The notes under the pieces were generated by a model. That model was not told the origin of the DNA. It made no database searches and saw only the letters and a program-made list of their open reading frames with translations. A stretch of 64,000 bases of DNA from Coix lacryma-jobi var. lacryma-jobi (Eukaryota; Streptophyta; Magnoliopsida; Poales; Poaceae), in assembly GCA_009763385.1 (NCBI GenBank), contig CM019828.1:26873751-26937750 (forward strand), written 5' to 3'. Below, one piece after another: positions 21,555 through 32,883 of the stretch; positions within the stretch are counted from its first letter, which is position 1; each line of letters starts with the position of its first letter. The position numbers were made by a program, and so were the translations under genes.

Positions 21555-22739
21555 CACCACGCACATGACTGACCTTCTCACCTTGAGAGGTAAGTATGCT
21601 GCGTTGGTTGGAGAGGTGGATGAGCTTAAGGCTAGATCCTCGCTGTTGGGTGCGTGCAAGTCCTGTGCGGGCTTGCAATCCGAGTTGGCAGAGAAGAATG
21701 CCAAGATTGTGTCTCTTGAGAAGGCCGGCTCGGGTAGCACTTGTGTGTCTAGGTGCATTCTTTGTGAGGGCTTGGAGATGGAGATAGCCAACGTGAAGCA
21801 TGAAAAGATGCAAACCGAGGAGGAAAACACATACCTTCGGACCATCTTGTCATGGGTGTCTAGTGGTGAGCCGCAGCTTGGGATGATGATCTCCCAATTC
21901 AAGCGTGCTGCTAGAGGTCCAGGTGTAGGTTTTGCTCAGGGTGTTGAGTGTGCTTCATCTTTTGGGAAGATTGGAGAGTCGAGTGGTCTGAACCCGTGTG
22001 AGAAGCCCAACTCCACCACTACTCCCAAGCTTACCAAGATTCCACCCAAAGAGCCTCTAAAGCCTAACACCAAGGATAGTGTATTTGTGGAACCGCCGAG
22101 AGCTCCACCCAAGAAACAATCATGGGCTCCAAAACCAAACCACCTTAAGAACAAGCTTGACACCATGCCACCTATCCAGGAGGAGCTTATGCCACAGAAG
22201 GGCAAAGTGATCCACACCCACTACCGTGAGTACCAACAACCCCCTTTGAGAGCGGTGAGGTACCATTGTGAGCACTGTGGGAGAGATGGACACTTGAGTG
22301 AGTTTTGCTTTCGGCGCAAGAGAGAGGCGCGCCGTGCAAAGGAGATGAACAACCCAGACATGTACCATCTTTTCCATGATGTACATGTGCTGAATGTTCA
22401 GAGGTGTGCTGCTAGGCCTAGAGGTCCAAAACCTCAAGTTCCTAGGCCTAGGCCGCGAGGAGGTCGTGTCCGGCGGGAGCGGCTGTTGTGGGCTATGGAC
22501 CCCATGGCAGTGGCTTTGTAGTTGAGCTTTTTCCACCACCGCGCTTTGAGTATCGCGATGGACGCTTCTCCCTTAGCGGACCACGTTTTCCTCTACGTGG
22601 TGATCGCTCTTCCCGTAGGCGTGCTAGGAATGGTTTTTCTGCTAACCGTTCTTTTGAGCAGCCGGCCCAACACTGGTATTCTTCCTACTTCACTAACCCT
22701 AGTGTTGGACCGTATGCTCACCCTATGTCTTTTTATTGA
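21555..22739 (+). pseudogene. copia gag, C-terminal part, after the Athila insertion
   Basis: Coding resumes exactly after the duplicated ATGTG and matches the gag of copia element 3 from about 54467 onward. It holds a coiled-coil region (LAEKNAKIVSLEKA), a proline-rich stretch and a second CCHC knuckle (CEHCGRDGHLSEFC, near 22270). The frame is lost by frameshift near 22500 and continues in a neighbouring frame (22488-22739) with an Arg/aromatic-rich tail. Together with 10376-11816 it makes an unusually long gag, as in SIRE elements. Confidence 0.85.
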
Positions 22740-24534
22740 TGTAGGTAAAACGATTGGAGAACGTTTGGTTGGTGGATTCCGGTTGCTCGAGGCACATGAC
22801 CGGAAAGACCAAGTGGTTCTCCAGTCTTAGTCCGGTCACCAGAAAGGAGTTTATTACCTTCGGCGACAATAGCAAAGGTAAAGTGTTGTCTCGTGGGTCG
22901 GTGCGAGTTAATGAGCACTTTGTGTTGCGCGATGTTGCTCTTGTTTCTAACTTGCATTTTAACCTTCTTTCGGTTTCGCAACTCTTTGATGAGGACTATG
23001 AGATTCGTTTTAAGCCGAATCTCAGTCGTATTTTGGATCCTCAGGGCAATCTTGTTTGTGTGATTTCGCCCTTTGGGAGAGTCTTTCGTGCGGATTTCTC
23101 GGAGTCTTTTGGAGTTTCTCGTTGTCTTTTGGCTGGACCCTCCTCCTCTGATCTTTGGAAGTGGCATAGGAGGCTAGGACATTTGAGCTTCGACTTGCTT
23201 GCAAGACTTAGTTCACTTGGACTAATCCGAGGATTGCCTAAGTTATCCATGGAGAAGGATCTTGTTTGCCATTCTTGTAGACATGGGAAGATGGTTGCTG
23301 CTCCCCACCATCCAGTGACTCAGGTCATGACCAAGCGCCCTGGAGAGCTTTTGCACATGGACCTTGTTGGTCCGGCTCGGGTGAGCTCGATTGGGGGGAA
23401 GTGGTATGTGCTTGTTGTTGTTGATGACTTTTCGAGATATTCGTGGGTTTTCTTTTTAGCTGAGAAAACTGAGACTTTCTCTTTTGCTCGCAATCTGATT
23501 TTGCGTCTTTAGAATGAGTCCCCTTTGAACTCAATGCGAGCTATTAGAAGTGATAACGGTTCCGAGTTCAAAAACTCGGATTTTGAGAAGTTTTGTGACT
23601 CTTTGGGTTTAGAGCATCAGTTTTCTTCTGCCTACACACCACCTCAGAATGGTGTTGTAGAAAGGAAGAATCGGACCCTTGTATAGTGGCCAGGACGATG
23701 CTCGATGAGCATAGGACTCCTAGGCGATATTGGGCCGAAGCTATGAGCAGTGCATGCTATATTTCCAATCGCATTTTTCTCTGAGCTTTCTTGAAAAAGA
23801 CTTCTTATGAGTTGCATTTTGGAAAACTGCCCAAGGTGAGTTATTTTAGAGTCTTTGGTTGCCACTGTTTCATACTTAAGAAAGGCAACCTGGACAAATT
23901 TGAGTCTCACTCTTCTGACGGTGTATTTCTAGGTTATGGCACTCATACTCGCGCATATCGTGTACTTAACCTTGATACTAACCGAGTCATGGAGACATCA
24001 GATGTCACCTTCGACGAGACCATGGTTTGTCCTTCTTCTCGTTTTGAGCGTGCAGGTGATCATAAGGTTGGCGAGCCTCTTTTTTATGATGAGGAAGAAG
24101 GTGCTGAAGGGATGGATGACCCAGCACCTCCTCCACCTGTTGTGCCACAAAGAGCGGCCCCTACTACCACTCACGGCCCCGATCCTTCTTCTTCGACTAC
24201 TTGGGGGCCGTGGGATCTGCCACCTCGAGTGGTACCTTTTGTACCCGAGGAGGCACCAGCTGCTGTTGAGGGGGAGGCTACATCAGCTCGGGAGGCGCCA
24301 CGATACATCCAGCTCCAACACCCGCCTCAACAGATGATCGGTAGCATCGGCGAACGTGTCACTTGGTCAAGGTCACAACAAATCTCTCACTTTGCTCATT
24401 CTGCATTTGTTGCTGATTTTGAACCCCGAGATGTTGGACACGCTTTGTCTGATCCAGATTGGGTCAATGCCATGCATGAGGAGTTAGAAAACTTTGAGAG
24501 AAATCGGGTTTGGGGTTCTTGTTCCTCCTCCTCC
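22740..24534 (+). pseudogene. copia protease and integrase, broken
   Basis: The frame from about 22754 carries the protease active site LVDSGCSRHMTG, then the pre-integrase zinc finger (WHRRLGH and CHSC) and the first integrase Asp (HMDLVGPARV). A TAG at 23511 interrupts it. Beyond it, SDNGSEF and NGVVERKN supply the remaining catalytic Asp and Glu in the same register. A further TAG near 23683 and a TGA near 23782 follow, with frameshifts. From 23791 the integrase C-terminal region (VFGCHCFILKKGNLDKFESH) leads to the acidic, proline-rich linker before RT. It would cleave the polyprotein and insert cDNA; this copy is dead. Confidence 0.88.
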
Positions 24535-25948
24535 TGAGTGTCACCCTATTGGGACAAAATGGGTTTTCAAAAGCAAACAAGGAGAGGATGGCCATGTTGT
24601 GAGAAACAAGGCCAGACTTGTATCCCAGGGGTATAGTCAGAAGGAGGGAATAGACTATGAGGAGACATTTGCTCCTGTAGCTCGTTTGGAGGCGATTAGG
24701 ATACTCTTGGCTTTTGCTGCATCCAAAGGGTTTAAACTTTTTCAAATGGATGTCAAGAGTGCCTTTTTAAACGGCTACATAGAAGAGAAAGTATATGTGA
24801 GACAACCCCCCGGTTTCGAAAATCCCAAGTTTCCAAACCATGTTTTTAAACTTCACAAAGCTTTGTATGGTTTGAAACAAGCCCCTAGAGCCTGGTATGA
24901 TAGGTTGAGAACCTTTTTGCTTGCTAAGGGTTTTAAAATGGGATGTGTAGATAAAACGCTCTTTCTCCTCAAGCAAGGCAATGATACTCTATTGATTCAG
25001 ATTTACGTGGATGATATCATTTTTGGTGGTTCTTCTCACGCTTTGGTTGCCAAGTTTGCAGACACTATGAGCAGGGAGTTTGAGATGAGCATGATGGGTG
25101 AGTTGACGTTTTTCCTCGGGTTGCAAATCAAGCAATCCCAAGAGGGGACGTTCGTGCACCAGGGCAAGTACACTAAGGACATCCTGAAGAAGTTCGACAT
25201 GGGTGAGGCCAAGCCTCTTCCAACACCCATGCCGACCACGGCGGCCCTGGATTCGGATGTGGATGGAGAAGCTGTGGACCAGAAGGAGTACCAGAGTATG
25301 ATCGGGTCGCTGCTGTACCTGACGGCGACACGCCCGGACATCTAGTTCGCGGTGTGTCTGTGCGCGCGATCTCAGTCGTCGCCGCGCACTTCTCATCGTC
25401 ACGCGGTCAAGTGCATTATGAGGTACTTATGCTTCACTCCAGAGTTTGGGATTTGGTATTCTGCTTCCTCCACCCTCTCCCTTTGCAGTTATTCTGATGT
25501 CGATTTTGCCGGTTGCCGTATTGATCGCAAGTCCACTTCTGGGGCTTGTTAGTTTATTGGTTCTTCTCTTGTATCGTGGTCTTCTCGCAGGCAGTCTAGT
25601 GTCGCCCAGTCTACCACGGAGGCTGAGTATGTTGCTGCGGCTAGCTGCTATTCCCAGTTGCTTTGGATGATGGCCACTTTGCGTGATTTTGGTCTGAGCT
25701 TTTCTCGCGTTCCCTTGCTTTGTGACAGCACTAGTGCTATTAGCATTGCTAAGAACCCCGTGCTGCACTCTAAGCCCAAACACATTGATGTGCGCTTTCA
25801 TTTTCTGCAAGACCACTATGAGAAGGGTGATATCGACCTTCGCCATGTCGATACTCATCATCAGTTGGCTAATATTTTCACCAAGCCTTTGGACCAATCG
25901 ACTTTTGCTTGGTTGAGAGGTGAGCTTGGTGTGTGTTTCCCCTTTTAG
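24494..25948 (+). pseudogene. copia reverse transcriptase and RNase H, broken
   Basis: 24494-25345 encodes a copia reverse transcriptase with GTKWVFKSKQGEDG, FQMDVKSAFLNGYIEEKVYV, LYGLKQAPRAWY and the catalytic YVDDIIF. It overlaps the preceding frame by a frameshift. RNase H follows (YSDVDFAGC, SKPKHIDVRFHF) up to the TAG at 25946. In-frame TAG codons at about 25343 (PDI-stop-FAV) and 25550 (SGAC-stop-FI) stand where related copia proteins have Gln. Apart from these stops the domain is well kept. Confidence 0.9.
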
Positions 25949-27564
25949 ATGGGGGAAACATTTTAACTCTTGTATCATAAACTGACTTTGTGTTCTTCAG
26001 TTGGTATCTTTTTCTTCATTTCATCTTGCATATTTACATTCAGAGCTTCATGTATATAATCTTTAGAATGTAACTATGCTCTGTGTAGTGTATGCTCCGA
26101 TGCTTTATAATGATGCTTGTAGCTTATGCTCCTTCTGATCACTGATACATGTTGTGAGCTGAGCTATTTTTGAATGGTGAACCTGCTTAATGTACATAAA
26201 ACTTGAAATTGCTCACCATTGAGATATGCAACTAGCATATGTAGAATGTGTTGAATTCACTCGTGCTTTTCATATATGCTAGGTTGCTATGTCTCTAGTT
26301 CTGAGTCATTCACTTGCTTGGTATGTTCATATTCTGAGATAAAATTTGAACCAAGTTAAGTGAATTGGAAAGATCGAGACGGGACTGCTTGTCAGCACAT
26401 CACAGTTTCGAGACTGTTTCTCATTGCACTTTGAGTTAAACTTGAGCTATGTAGTGTATGACCAAAACTGTTGCTTTAAGCTTCTGATTGCTTCTGCATA
26501 GGCTTCGCATAGTTGAAAAGTTAGGCAAGACAAGCTTTCAACCTCTCACAATCACATATTGAAATTTGAACTTGTGTAATTTAACCCCTGCAACTCCGAT
26601 AAAATTTGAGTACACAAGTCTATGCTTCATTCTATAGCATGATGCTTTGAACCTTGCTAGGGGTAGTTCACCTTGTATACATGTTTAGCACTTGTTTCAC
26701 TTCCTGTCTTTACATGTTTGGTGCTATTTTGATGGTGAATACCTTTTTGGCTAAAAACTGCTCACTTTGCTCACATGTTCATATTTCGTGTTTGGTGATC
26801 ACTTTGAGCTTTTGCCAGCATTCTGTGCATTTTAATCAGTCATCGGATCAGCACTTTGTCGAGCATCTTCATATTCTATCGACTATATTCCTGAAGCTAC
26901 TAACTTGCATTTCTGACTCATATGCATTTTGGGAGGTGGAGAAACTTGCTTGATGGTGCATTTTCAACTAAGGGGGAGAAAATATTGACAAATCATGTGT
27001 GCTCTCTGTGTTCGACTAAGGGGAAGAAAATATCTTCAAATCTTTGCTTTCCGAGTTGAACTTAAGGGGAGATTTCCTGGTTGTGTGCACTATCGGAGGG
27101 GGAGTTTGCTAGCTGGTAACAGTTGGTTCGGAGCATTTTTGGTAGCTAGTTGTGTTGAGCCTTTGCCTCTTTCTTGAGGAACTAGCACCTTTGATTTTAT
27201 GCTTTTCAGCTGATTTCTAGCTTTCTTCAGTTGGTATCAAGCTTTAGCCCGTTCTGCCTCTTCTTGAGGGCTAGCTCTATTTTGCTTGAATTTCAGTTGA
27301 TTCTTCAATTGGTATCAAGCTTTCACGCTATCGGTGTTGAGCCTGTTCTACCTCTTCTTGAGAGCTAGCTTTGCTTTACTTGGTTGCGTCGAGCCGTTGC
27401 CCATGTCTTTGGGAACCAAGTTGTTTTGCTCTTTCCACTTGACCTTCTTCGGCTTTGATATGCTTTTGGGTCATTTGTTCAAGTTCTCTCTCCTTCTTCC
27501 TTCCCTCCTCTATTCCATTATGATTTGTGTTGGTAGTTGACAATGCACTCATCAAGGGGGAGAT
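25949..27564 (+). other. copia 3' untranslated region with repeated polypurine tracts
   Basis: No convincing gene is present; frames are short. The last third holds diverged repeats around TTGGTATCAAGCTTT and CTTCTTGAG.GCTAGCT (about 27160-27400). It also has several polypurine tracts (near 26969, 27018, 27063 and 27095), and AAGGGGGAGAT at 27554-27564 directly before the LTR. Confidence 0.7.
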
Positions 27565-27820
27565 TGCGGATATATGAGTGTATGCATAAATCCCAAGATG
27601 ACAAGGTATACGACAACAAAATTTAAGATGTCCTTACAAATATCAAGATAGACACATGCAATATGTATTTAGTGAATTAAAGTGAGTAGAAAACAAGGAA
27701 TATCTCATGTTATACTTGCCTTGATCAAAAGGCACTTACCGGTCTAGCTCTTCAAAATACTTCCTTTGATCACCAACGAACTGTTTAGATGGACTAATAT
27801 GTGTTTAAGTGTAATTAAAA
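27565..27820 (+). repeat. Start of the 3' LTR of copia element 1, diverged and truncated
   Basis: TGCGGATATATGAGTGTATGC follows the polypurine tract and matches the first roughly 22 bases of the other LTRs (TGCGGATACATGGGTGTATGC at 28223). After that I see no clear similarity. The block ends where a minus-strand LTR-like sequence begins. The boundary is approximate. Confidence 0.5.
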
Positions 27821-28222
27821 GGTCCTAAATGGCTGGGGGGGTGAATAGCCTATAAAAATTTCTACAACAACACTTAGCGAACTTGTTAGTAAACTAAATG
27901 GCGAAGCTCAATTTGCGTTAGCTCTATATAAAAATACAAGCCACCGATCCACAATTCTAGTTAGCTATGATCACTATGTCACACAAAATCTATGTTGCTA
28001 ATTTACAACTAGATGAGCAACTAAGCAAGAGTATTTATTACTACACAAGATAAATAATCTAGCTATCAACAAAAGATACAAATATCACTTGCTCAAATAT
28101 AAGAATGAATGTACAAGTGATAGAGTAGATATACCGTCATGGCAAGAGATGAATACAATAAATACCAAATGAAATCCTCGAAGATAATATGACACAGTAA
28201 TTTTTCCACCGAGGTTCACTTG
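27821..28222 (-). repeat. Minus-strand copia-like LTR fragment, left part
   Basis: The minus strand ends GGCTATTCACCCCCCCAGCC, like the LTR ends of grass copia elements (compare CCATTCACCCCCCCTCTGG at 10264). It is continuous with 30291 onward once the solo LTR and one TSD copy are removed. No PBS follows at its left edge, which suggests a solo LTR or a truncated element. Confidence 0.5.
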
Positions 28223-28610
28223 TGCGGATACATGGGTGTATGCCGAGTCTCTAAGTGATGAGTGATTGTCAACTGGGATAATGCGCATGTTCTTTGGCTT
28301 GTGTTGTGCAGGTGTCGAGCACGGATACAGTGATCAAAGGCAAGGTGAAGGTCAAGTAGAGACTTGCCGTGCCGATGGACCGAGAGTGGCAAAGGGCGGA
28401 CGTGAGGCTTGGACTGAGGGACTGGTGGCCCGAGGATCAGCTGTGGTGGCTGACAGCCTGGGACAACGACGAGCGAAGACTTGCGGGCACGGTGTTGCTT
28501 GGGTCGAGGACCTGGGGACACGTGTCGGTGGACGGGTGCACGGGCGGTGCATCCCCTCCACGACTCGGTTTGGTGGTTAAGCCACAGAAAAACCACCGAG
28601 TGGACGGTTT

Positions 28611-28834
28611 CCAGGTTTGGGCCTCAAAACCTGGGCGCTGATGGTTTCCGAGTTTGGGCCACAAAACTCGGGCTGAGGACAGTTTCCAGGTTTGGGCCTC
28701 AAAACCTGGGTGCTGCGGGTTTCTGAGTTTGGGCCACAAAACTCAGGCGATGGACGGCTGGTTTCCCGGTTTGGGCCTCAAAACCGGGGGTTGGTCGTGA
28801 ATGCTGGTTTCCCGGTTTAGGCCTCAAAACCGGG
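28611..28834. repeat. Array of six hairpins with variable, compensated stems
   Basis: Six 24-nt units lie at 28611, 28648, 28686, 28723, 28765 and 28811. Each has an 8-bp stem around an 8-nt loop close to GGGCCTCA or GGGCCACA. Stem arms are CCAGGTTT, CCGAGTTT, CCAGGTTT, CTGAGTTT, CCCGGTTT and CCCGGTTT, and the second arm is always the exact complement. Changes therefore occur in pairs. The same arrangement occurs at 51468-51697. Confidence 0.9.
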
Positions 28835-29616
28835 GGTGAAGTCCGGGAAAAGGACGGTCAGAGCGGAGGCGGCACGTGGCGGCAATCGGTGAGGTTGCGT
28901 TGAGGCAACGCTACCAGTTGTGCGGGCGTTGCCGTCGGATCACCACTATCTTGAGTTGGTCCAGAATAACCCTAGGGTTTAGCTGGTTCGCTCTGTAATT
29001 AGTTAGGGGTAGAGTGGGAATTAGAATTAGGATAAGTAGAGGGAGACACCCACCTCCCATCCAATCTCAGTCATTTGCTCTTTGCCTTATAGGTTTTCCT
29101 GCTCTCCCAATCCCCTGCTGTAGCAACTGAGATCCGCAAAGAACCATACCTCTGTGTACTGGGGATTTTGAGAAAGTGAGACCATAATCTCACTGTTGTA
29201 GCGTGTGGTAGCCACACAGTTGCAGATCGATGACTTGATTCGCGTTTTGTTCGTGTTCTTCATTTCTCCCCGATTTTCCCGTCACTCGATCTCCCTCTCT
29301 ACTGTGTCTTTGCGAAATCCGTTTGAATCAACTTGTTCTTTATAGTGAGGAGATCATTTCCACCGAAGGAATTCATCTAACTCCTCACGAACAAGTAGAT
29401 TGGGTTGATTTAGTTTTCATGGCGCTTTTTTGGTTCATACTCCTTCCCTCTCGGATTCTCGGTGTTTGAGTTGATTTGAGCGGATAATTTCTTGGGGATA
29501 GTCTCCCAACTACCTCGTGATCATCTTCTCCAAGTTTGGGATCAAGGGATTTTGATTTGAATCGGATGTGGGAGGATTTGAGTTGAGGGCGACCGAAATC
29601 GCCCTCTCTGGGCACT

Positions 29617-29880
29617 CACGGATAGTCCGTCGTTGTGCCCGCGGACAGTCTGCGCGTCAGGCTCCGACCGAGCAGTGGTCGCGCGGCTCGGCTGTGCTGA
29701 CTCGGTTTGACCGGTGGACAGTCCGCCGTAGTCGGTCGCGAACAGTCCGCGAGCCGACCAGGGAGGATCAGCGGCAGTGTTGTTTTGGGGTTTTTGCCGG
29801 CGGACAGTCCGCCATCTCCCCGCGGACAGTCCGCGGTTGAGCCGGACAGTCCGGAACCGTACTGGCGGACAGACCGGGAA
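29617..29880. repeat. GCGGACAGTCCGC palindrome array in the solo LTR
   Basis: Same position and arrangement as 9640-9900, with scattered substitutions, for example ACGGATAGTCCGT at the left end where both arms changed together. Confidence 0.82.
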
Positions 29881-30290
29881 TCGGCTGTAGGCTGAGCCTT
29901 AGTGCTTTTGCTCTCCCGACTTCTCTGCTTGGATTCCGAACTTCTCGGTTGGCCCTTTAGTTCACCTAGGAACTTCTCTAAGTATCTTTGCTACTTGTTA
30001 GCATCGGTATTTGGGGATTTCCCGACGTAGTCTTCAATCTACGTTTGGGACTCGGTTTCTAGGCATCGAACTTGTGCCGGTGCTTTTGGCTTTTGGTTTG
30101 CTATCGCTTTGTGGTGCCTCGCTGTGATCCTAGGGATCATCCACCCTCTTCCAAGGGTCGTGGGCATCACGGTTTCGATCGAAGCTTTTGGGGGTTGATT
30201 TGTGAGACAAAGGCCAAAGTTTCTAGAGAAATTTTTGTGCTCCCATTCACCCCCCTCTGGTCGCCTTGCTATTGCATTCTCGATCCTTCA

Positions 30291-31761
30291 ACTTGCTTGC
30301 TGACAAGCTACGTCCTTGTTATAGCGATCCACCCACTTGGAGGTTCACGAGCTAATTGGCATCACACGCCATACCGTCAATAGGGTGCCGCACAACCACA
30401 CCACAAGACGGGGATCCACAAGCTACGAGCAATCCACTAAAGTTACCTTTTGCGATCTCCCACGAGGAAGGTACAAGAAACCCCTCACAATCCATCGACC
30501 GGAGCCGACAACAATCACCAATAGCCGCTCAACGATCCTCGCTGCTCCAAGTTGTCTAGGTGTCACCAAACACCAAGAGTAACAAGAGAAATCCGCAGCA
30601 AAACACAATCACCAAGTGCCTCTAGATGAACACACTCATACAATGCACTTGGCTCTCTCAATCTCTCACAATATGATGAACAATCAATCAAATGGTGTGA
30701 GAGATGAATGGCTAGGATCACAAAGAAGTTTTGGCCATCAAAATGTCCAAGAGAATGAGCACAAACTGGCCAAACACCTTATATAGCCACCACACAAAGT
30801 GGCTAGCCGTTAGGCTAAAAATAACCCTGACAGAACGCGTCTGTCGGAGCGGCCGGACGCATAGCCCCAGTGTCCGGTCGCTCGATGAGCGCCATGTGTC
30901 CCGATCGTATGAACTCGGCCGCTCGATCCCAACGGCTATCTCACGAATTTAGCTTGTTTATGTTCGACTGGACGCGCTGTTGAACTGACCAGACGCACCA
31001 AGCCTAGAGTCTGGTCACGCACCACTAGCAACGGCTATTTCTGACAAGTGACCGGACACACTGATAGAAATTAATCGGACGCACCAGCCCTAGCATCCGA
31101 TCTCAAACAAAGAGGTTCCAGAGAGTATTTTTCTTGACCGAACACGTCCGATCAGGACAGATCAGACGCACCCTAGCATCCGGTCAGCATCTGCTGACAG
31201 CTCTGCTCCACATCATCATGACCGGACGCACCAGGGTAGAGTCCGATCACTTTTACTCTCAAAGTCCGGTCATCACTGAAACTTCAGTTATACCTAGGGT
31301 TTGCTATTGGACGCGTCCGATCACTACTAGGACAACGTTAGGTCACCTCTGTGACCCTAGAATCGCCCCCCTTTTCTTACTCTTGTGCAAATGTGTCAAC
31401 TCCACCAAGTTTCCACCACTTGTGTACGTGAGTTAGCATTTGTCAAGCACTTTTCCAAGTGTAGTTAGCACACACTAGAATCTAAATGCATATGCAAAGT
31501 GTAGATCATCTAGTGACACTTTGATAACCGCATTTCACACATGAGTTTCACTCCTCCTAATAATACGTCTATCAATCCTAAATGTGATCACACTCTCTAT
31601 AGTGTCTTGATCACCAAAACAAAATGGTCCTATGGTTATACCTTTGTCTCTAGCTCATTTTGTTTTTCTCTTCCTTCTTTTCCAAGCTTTGGAGCACTTG
31701 ATCACCATCATGTGAACATCACCATCCATCTGGCTCCATCACTTGGTGTTGGACCAACCTA
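30291..31761 (-). repeat. Minus-strand copia-like LTR fragment, right part
   Basis: Continues the LTR interrupted by the solo LTR. The minus strand has a TATATAAG box at about 30778-30787, so U3 lies to the right and R/U5 to the left. From about 30838 to 31325 it carries many GACCGGACGC or GTCCGGTC motifs. The CACTA element begins at 31762, so the right LTR end is at or before that point. I found no coding sequence here. Confidence 0.5.
30838..31325. repeat. Array of GACCGGACGC / GTCCGGTC motifs
   Basis: About a dozen diverged copies at irregular spacing, on both orientations. The same motif occupies 52490-52770 in copia LTR 3. Confidence 0.7.
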
Positions 31762-32246
31762 CACTACTAGAAATATGATCATCAGTGATGATTTGCTAGT
31801 GACGCCGGTAAGTTTCGTCACCGAATGATACCTTTCGATGACAAAATGTTTGTTTTCGTCACAAGGTACAAGTGACGAAGTTTTGGCTTGCTTTTCAGTG
31901 ACAAAAATGACAGGAACATCATCAATTACCAAAAGGAAATCGTCATAGATCATGTTGTCGGTGTGCTATATTGTAATGATGAAAATATTCGTCACATATT
32001 ATATTTCAATATGGTCATAGATAATTTGCCTCGTGTGACCCACGTAGTGATGAAACGAATTGGTCACAAATCATTTTTTCCTAACGTCATAGTTAAGTGT
32101 GTAGTTTGCCCCCGTCTGTACCACTTGACGGCGTTGGATGATTGGGCTAGATGACCCAGTTGACCTTTTATCATATTGGATGCGTGGGCCATCGGTCGAC
32201 CTTTTTTTCATATTGGGCCACAGGTGTACATAGTCAGCTGGACATT
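31762..32246. repeat. CACTA left terminal inverted repeat and subterminal region
   Basis: CACTACTAG begins the element. The next 450 bp repeat the short motifs GTGACGA, TCGTCAC and GATGA on both strands, the usual binding sites of CACTA transposition proteins. No gene is visible. Confidence 0.85.
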
Positions 32247-32440
32247 TTTTTGGCAAAAAAATTGCGCTGGTGGAGCTTTGATCTCGCGACCTGCCGTTAG
32301 GCGAGTAACAGCCTTACCACTGAGCTACTCGACCATTTTCTTGTGAAAAAACAAAGTTACTCTATTTGTAAGGTATCAATATGATAATTGAATGATGGCT
32401 CTCTTAACTTTTTGGATCACAGGTCCTGGGCCATAGACTA
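32247..32440. repeat. 194-bp direct repeat, left copy
   Basis: Starts with a T/A-rich run (TTTTTTGGCAAAAAAATTGCG) and ends CAGGTCCTGGGCCATAGAC. It matches 33948-34141 over its whole length with scattered differences. It includes the tRNA-like sequence at 32264-32334. The pair brackets the captured gene fragment. Confidence 0.85.
32264..32334 (-). other. tRNA-like sequence, left copy (not a functional tRNA)
   Basis: The minus strand contains TAGCTCAGTGGTAAGGC, close to a tRNA A box and D arm. A B-box-like GGTCGCGAGATCAAAGC lies about 30 nt further on. The T arm does not pair well and there is no clean acceptor stem, so I do not call a tRNA gene. It may be a tRNA-derived SINE head or a tRNA relic. 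Confidence 0.45.
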
Positions 32441-32883
32441 AGATTTGTCATCTGTACCTAATGAGCAGATATGAAACCAAGCCCCAGACATGAGTATTAT
32501 TGGTTCTCTTGAAAACGGGCTACTAAACACAACCATTGAGCAAGCACCCGACACTGATGTTATATCCTCTGATTGATTTGTAAAATAGGAGGACATGCAG
32601 GCAATCGCCTAACAACACAAAATCCTGAAGAAAACTAAAGTAATCGCCTAACAAAGTACTTACTGATCCATAATGCAAGCACTTCTAAATCCATCGCATA
32701 CACAGACCAAAGCAAAGATTATTCATTCACTACTTAGGAACCATTTTGATTTGACCAGCTTCCAAAAGCACTTCATAGGTTATAGTCATACCATTGGCTG
32801 CGGATTAGCTCGTGCCAAACCTGTTCTTCTAATGAAGAGGTAAAGAGACATGCGAAAAGAACGCAGAATACTCGTGCCTAATC

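Larger units (their letters stand above)
8888..27820 (+). mobile_element. SIRE/Maximus-like copia element 1, split by an Athila insertion
   Basis: In order: truncated 5' LTR (8888-10312), PBS (10315), gag (10376-11816, then 21555-22739), protease-integrase, RT-RNase H to 25948, a 1.6-kb untranslated part with several polypurine tracts, and the start of a 3' LTR at 27565. Long gag with two CCHC knuckles, domain order PR-IN-RT-RH and LTRs near 2 kb fit the SIRE/Maximus lineage. A complete 9.7-kb Athila element interrupts gag. Many stops and frameshifts make the copy inactive. Confidence 0.85.
28218..30295 (+). mobile_element. Solo LTR of the SIRE-like copia family with TSD
   Basis: The LTR runs 28223-30290 (2068 bp), from TGCGGATACATGGG to CGATCCTTCA, with ACTTG repeated at 28218-28222 and 30291-30295. 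No PBS or internal sequence follows. It is the only complete plus-strand LTR of the family besides 51078-53047. It probably arose by recombination between the two LTRs of a full element. It carries the hairpin array and the GCGGACAGTCCGC array. Confidence 0.93.

Noticed and set aside
24494..25345. An intact, active copia polymerase
   Set aside because: The domain is well preserved, but stops on both sides and a broken gag and integrase make the element inactive.
31541..31760. A small gene just before the CACTA end
   Set aside because: The frame is short, lies in an LTR-like region, and has no recognisable motif.
32264..32334. Functional tRNA gene
   Set aside because: The A box is good, but the T arm and acceptor stem do not pair, and the second copy has changed without compensation.
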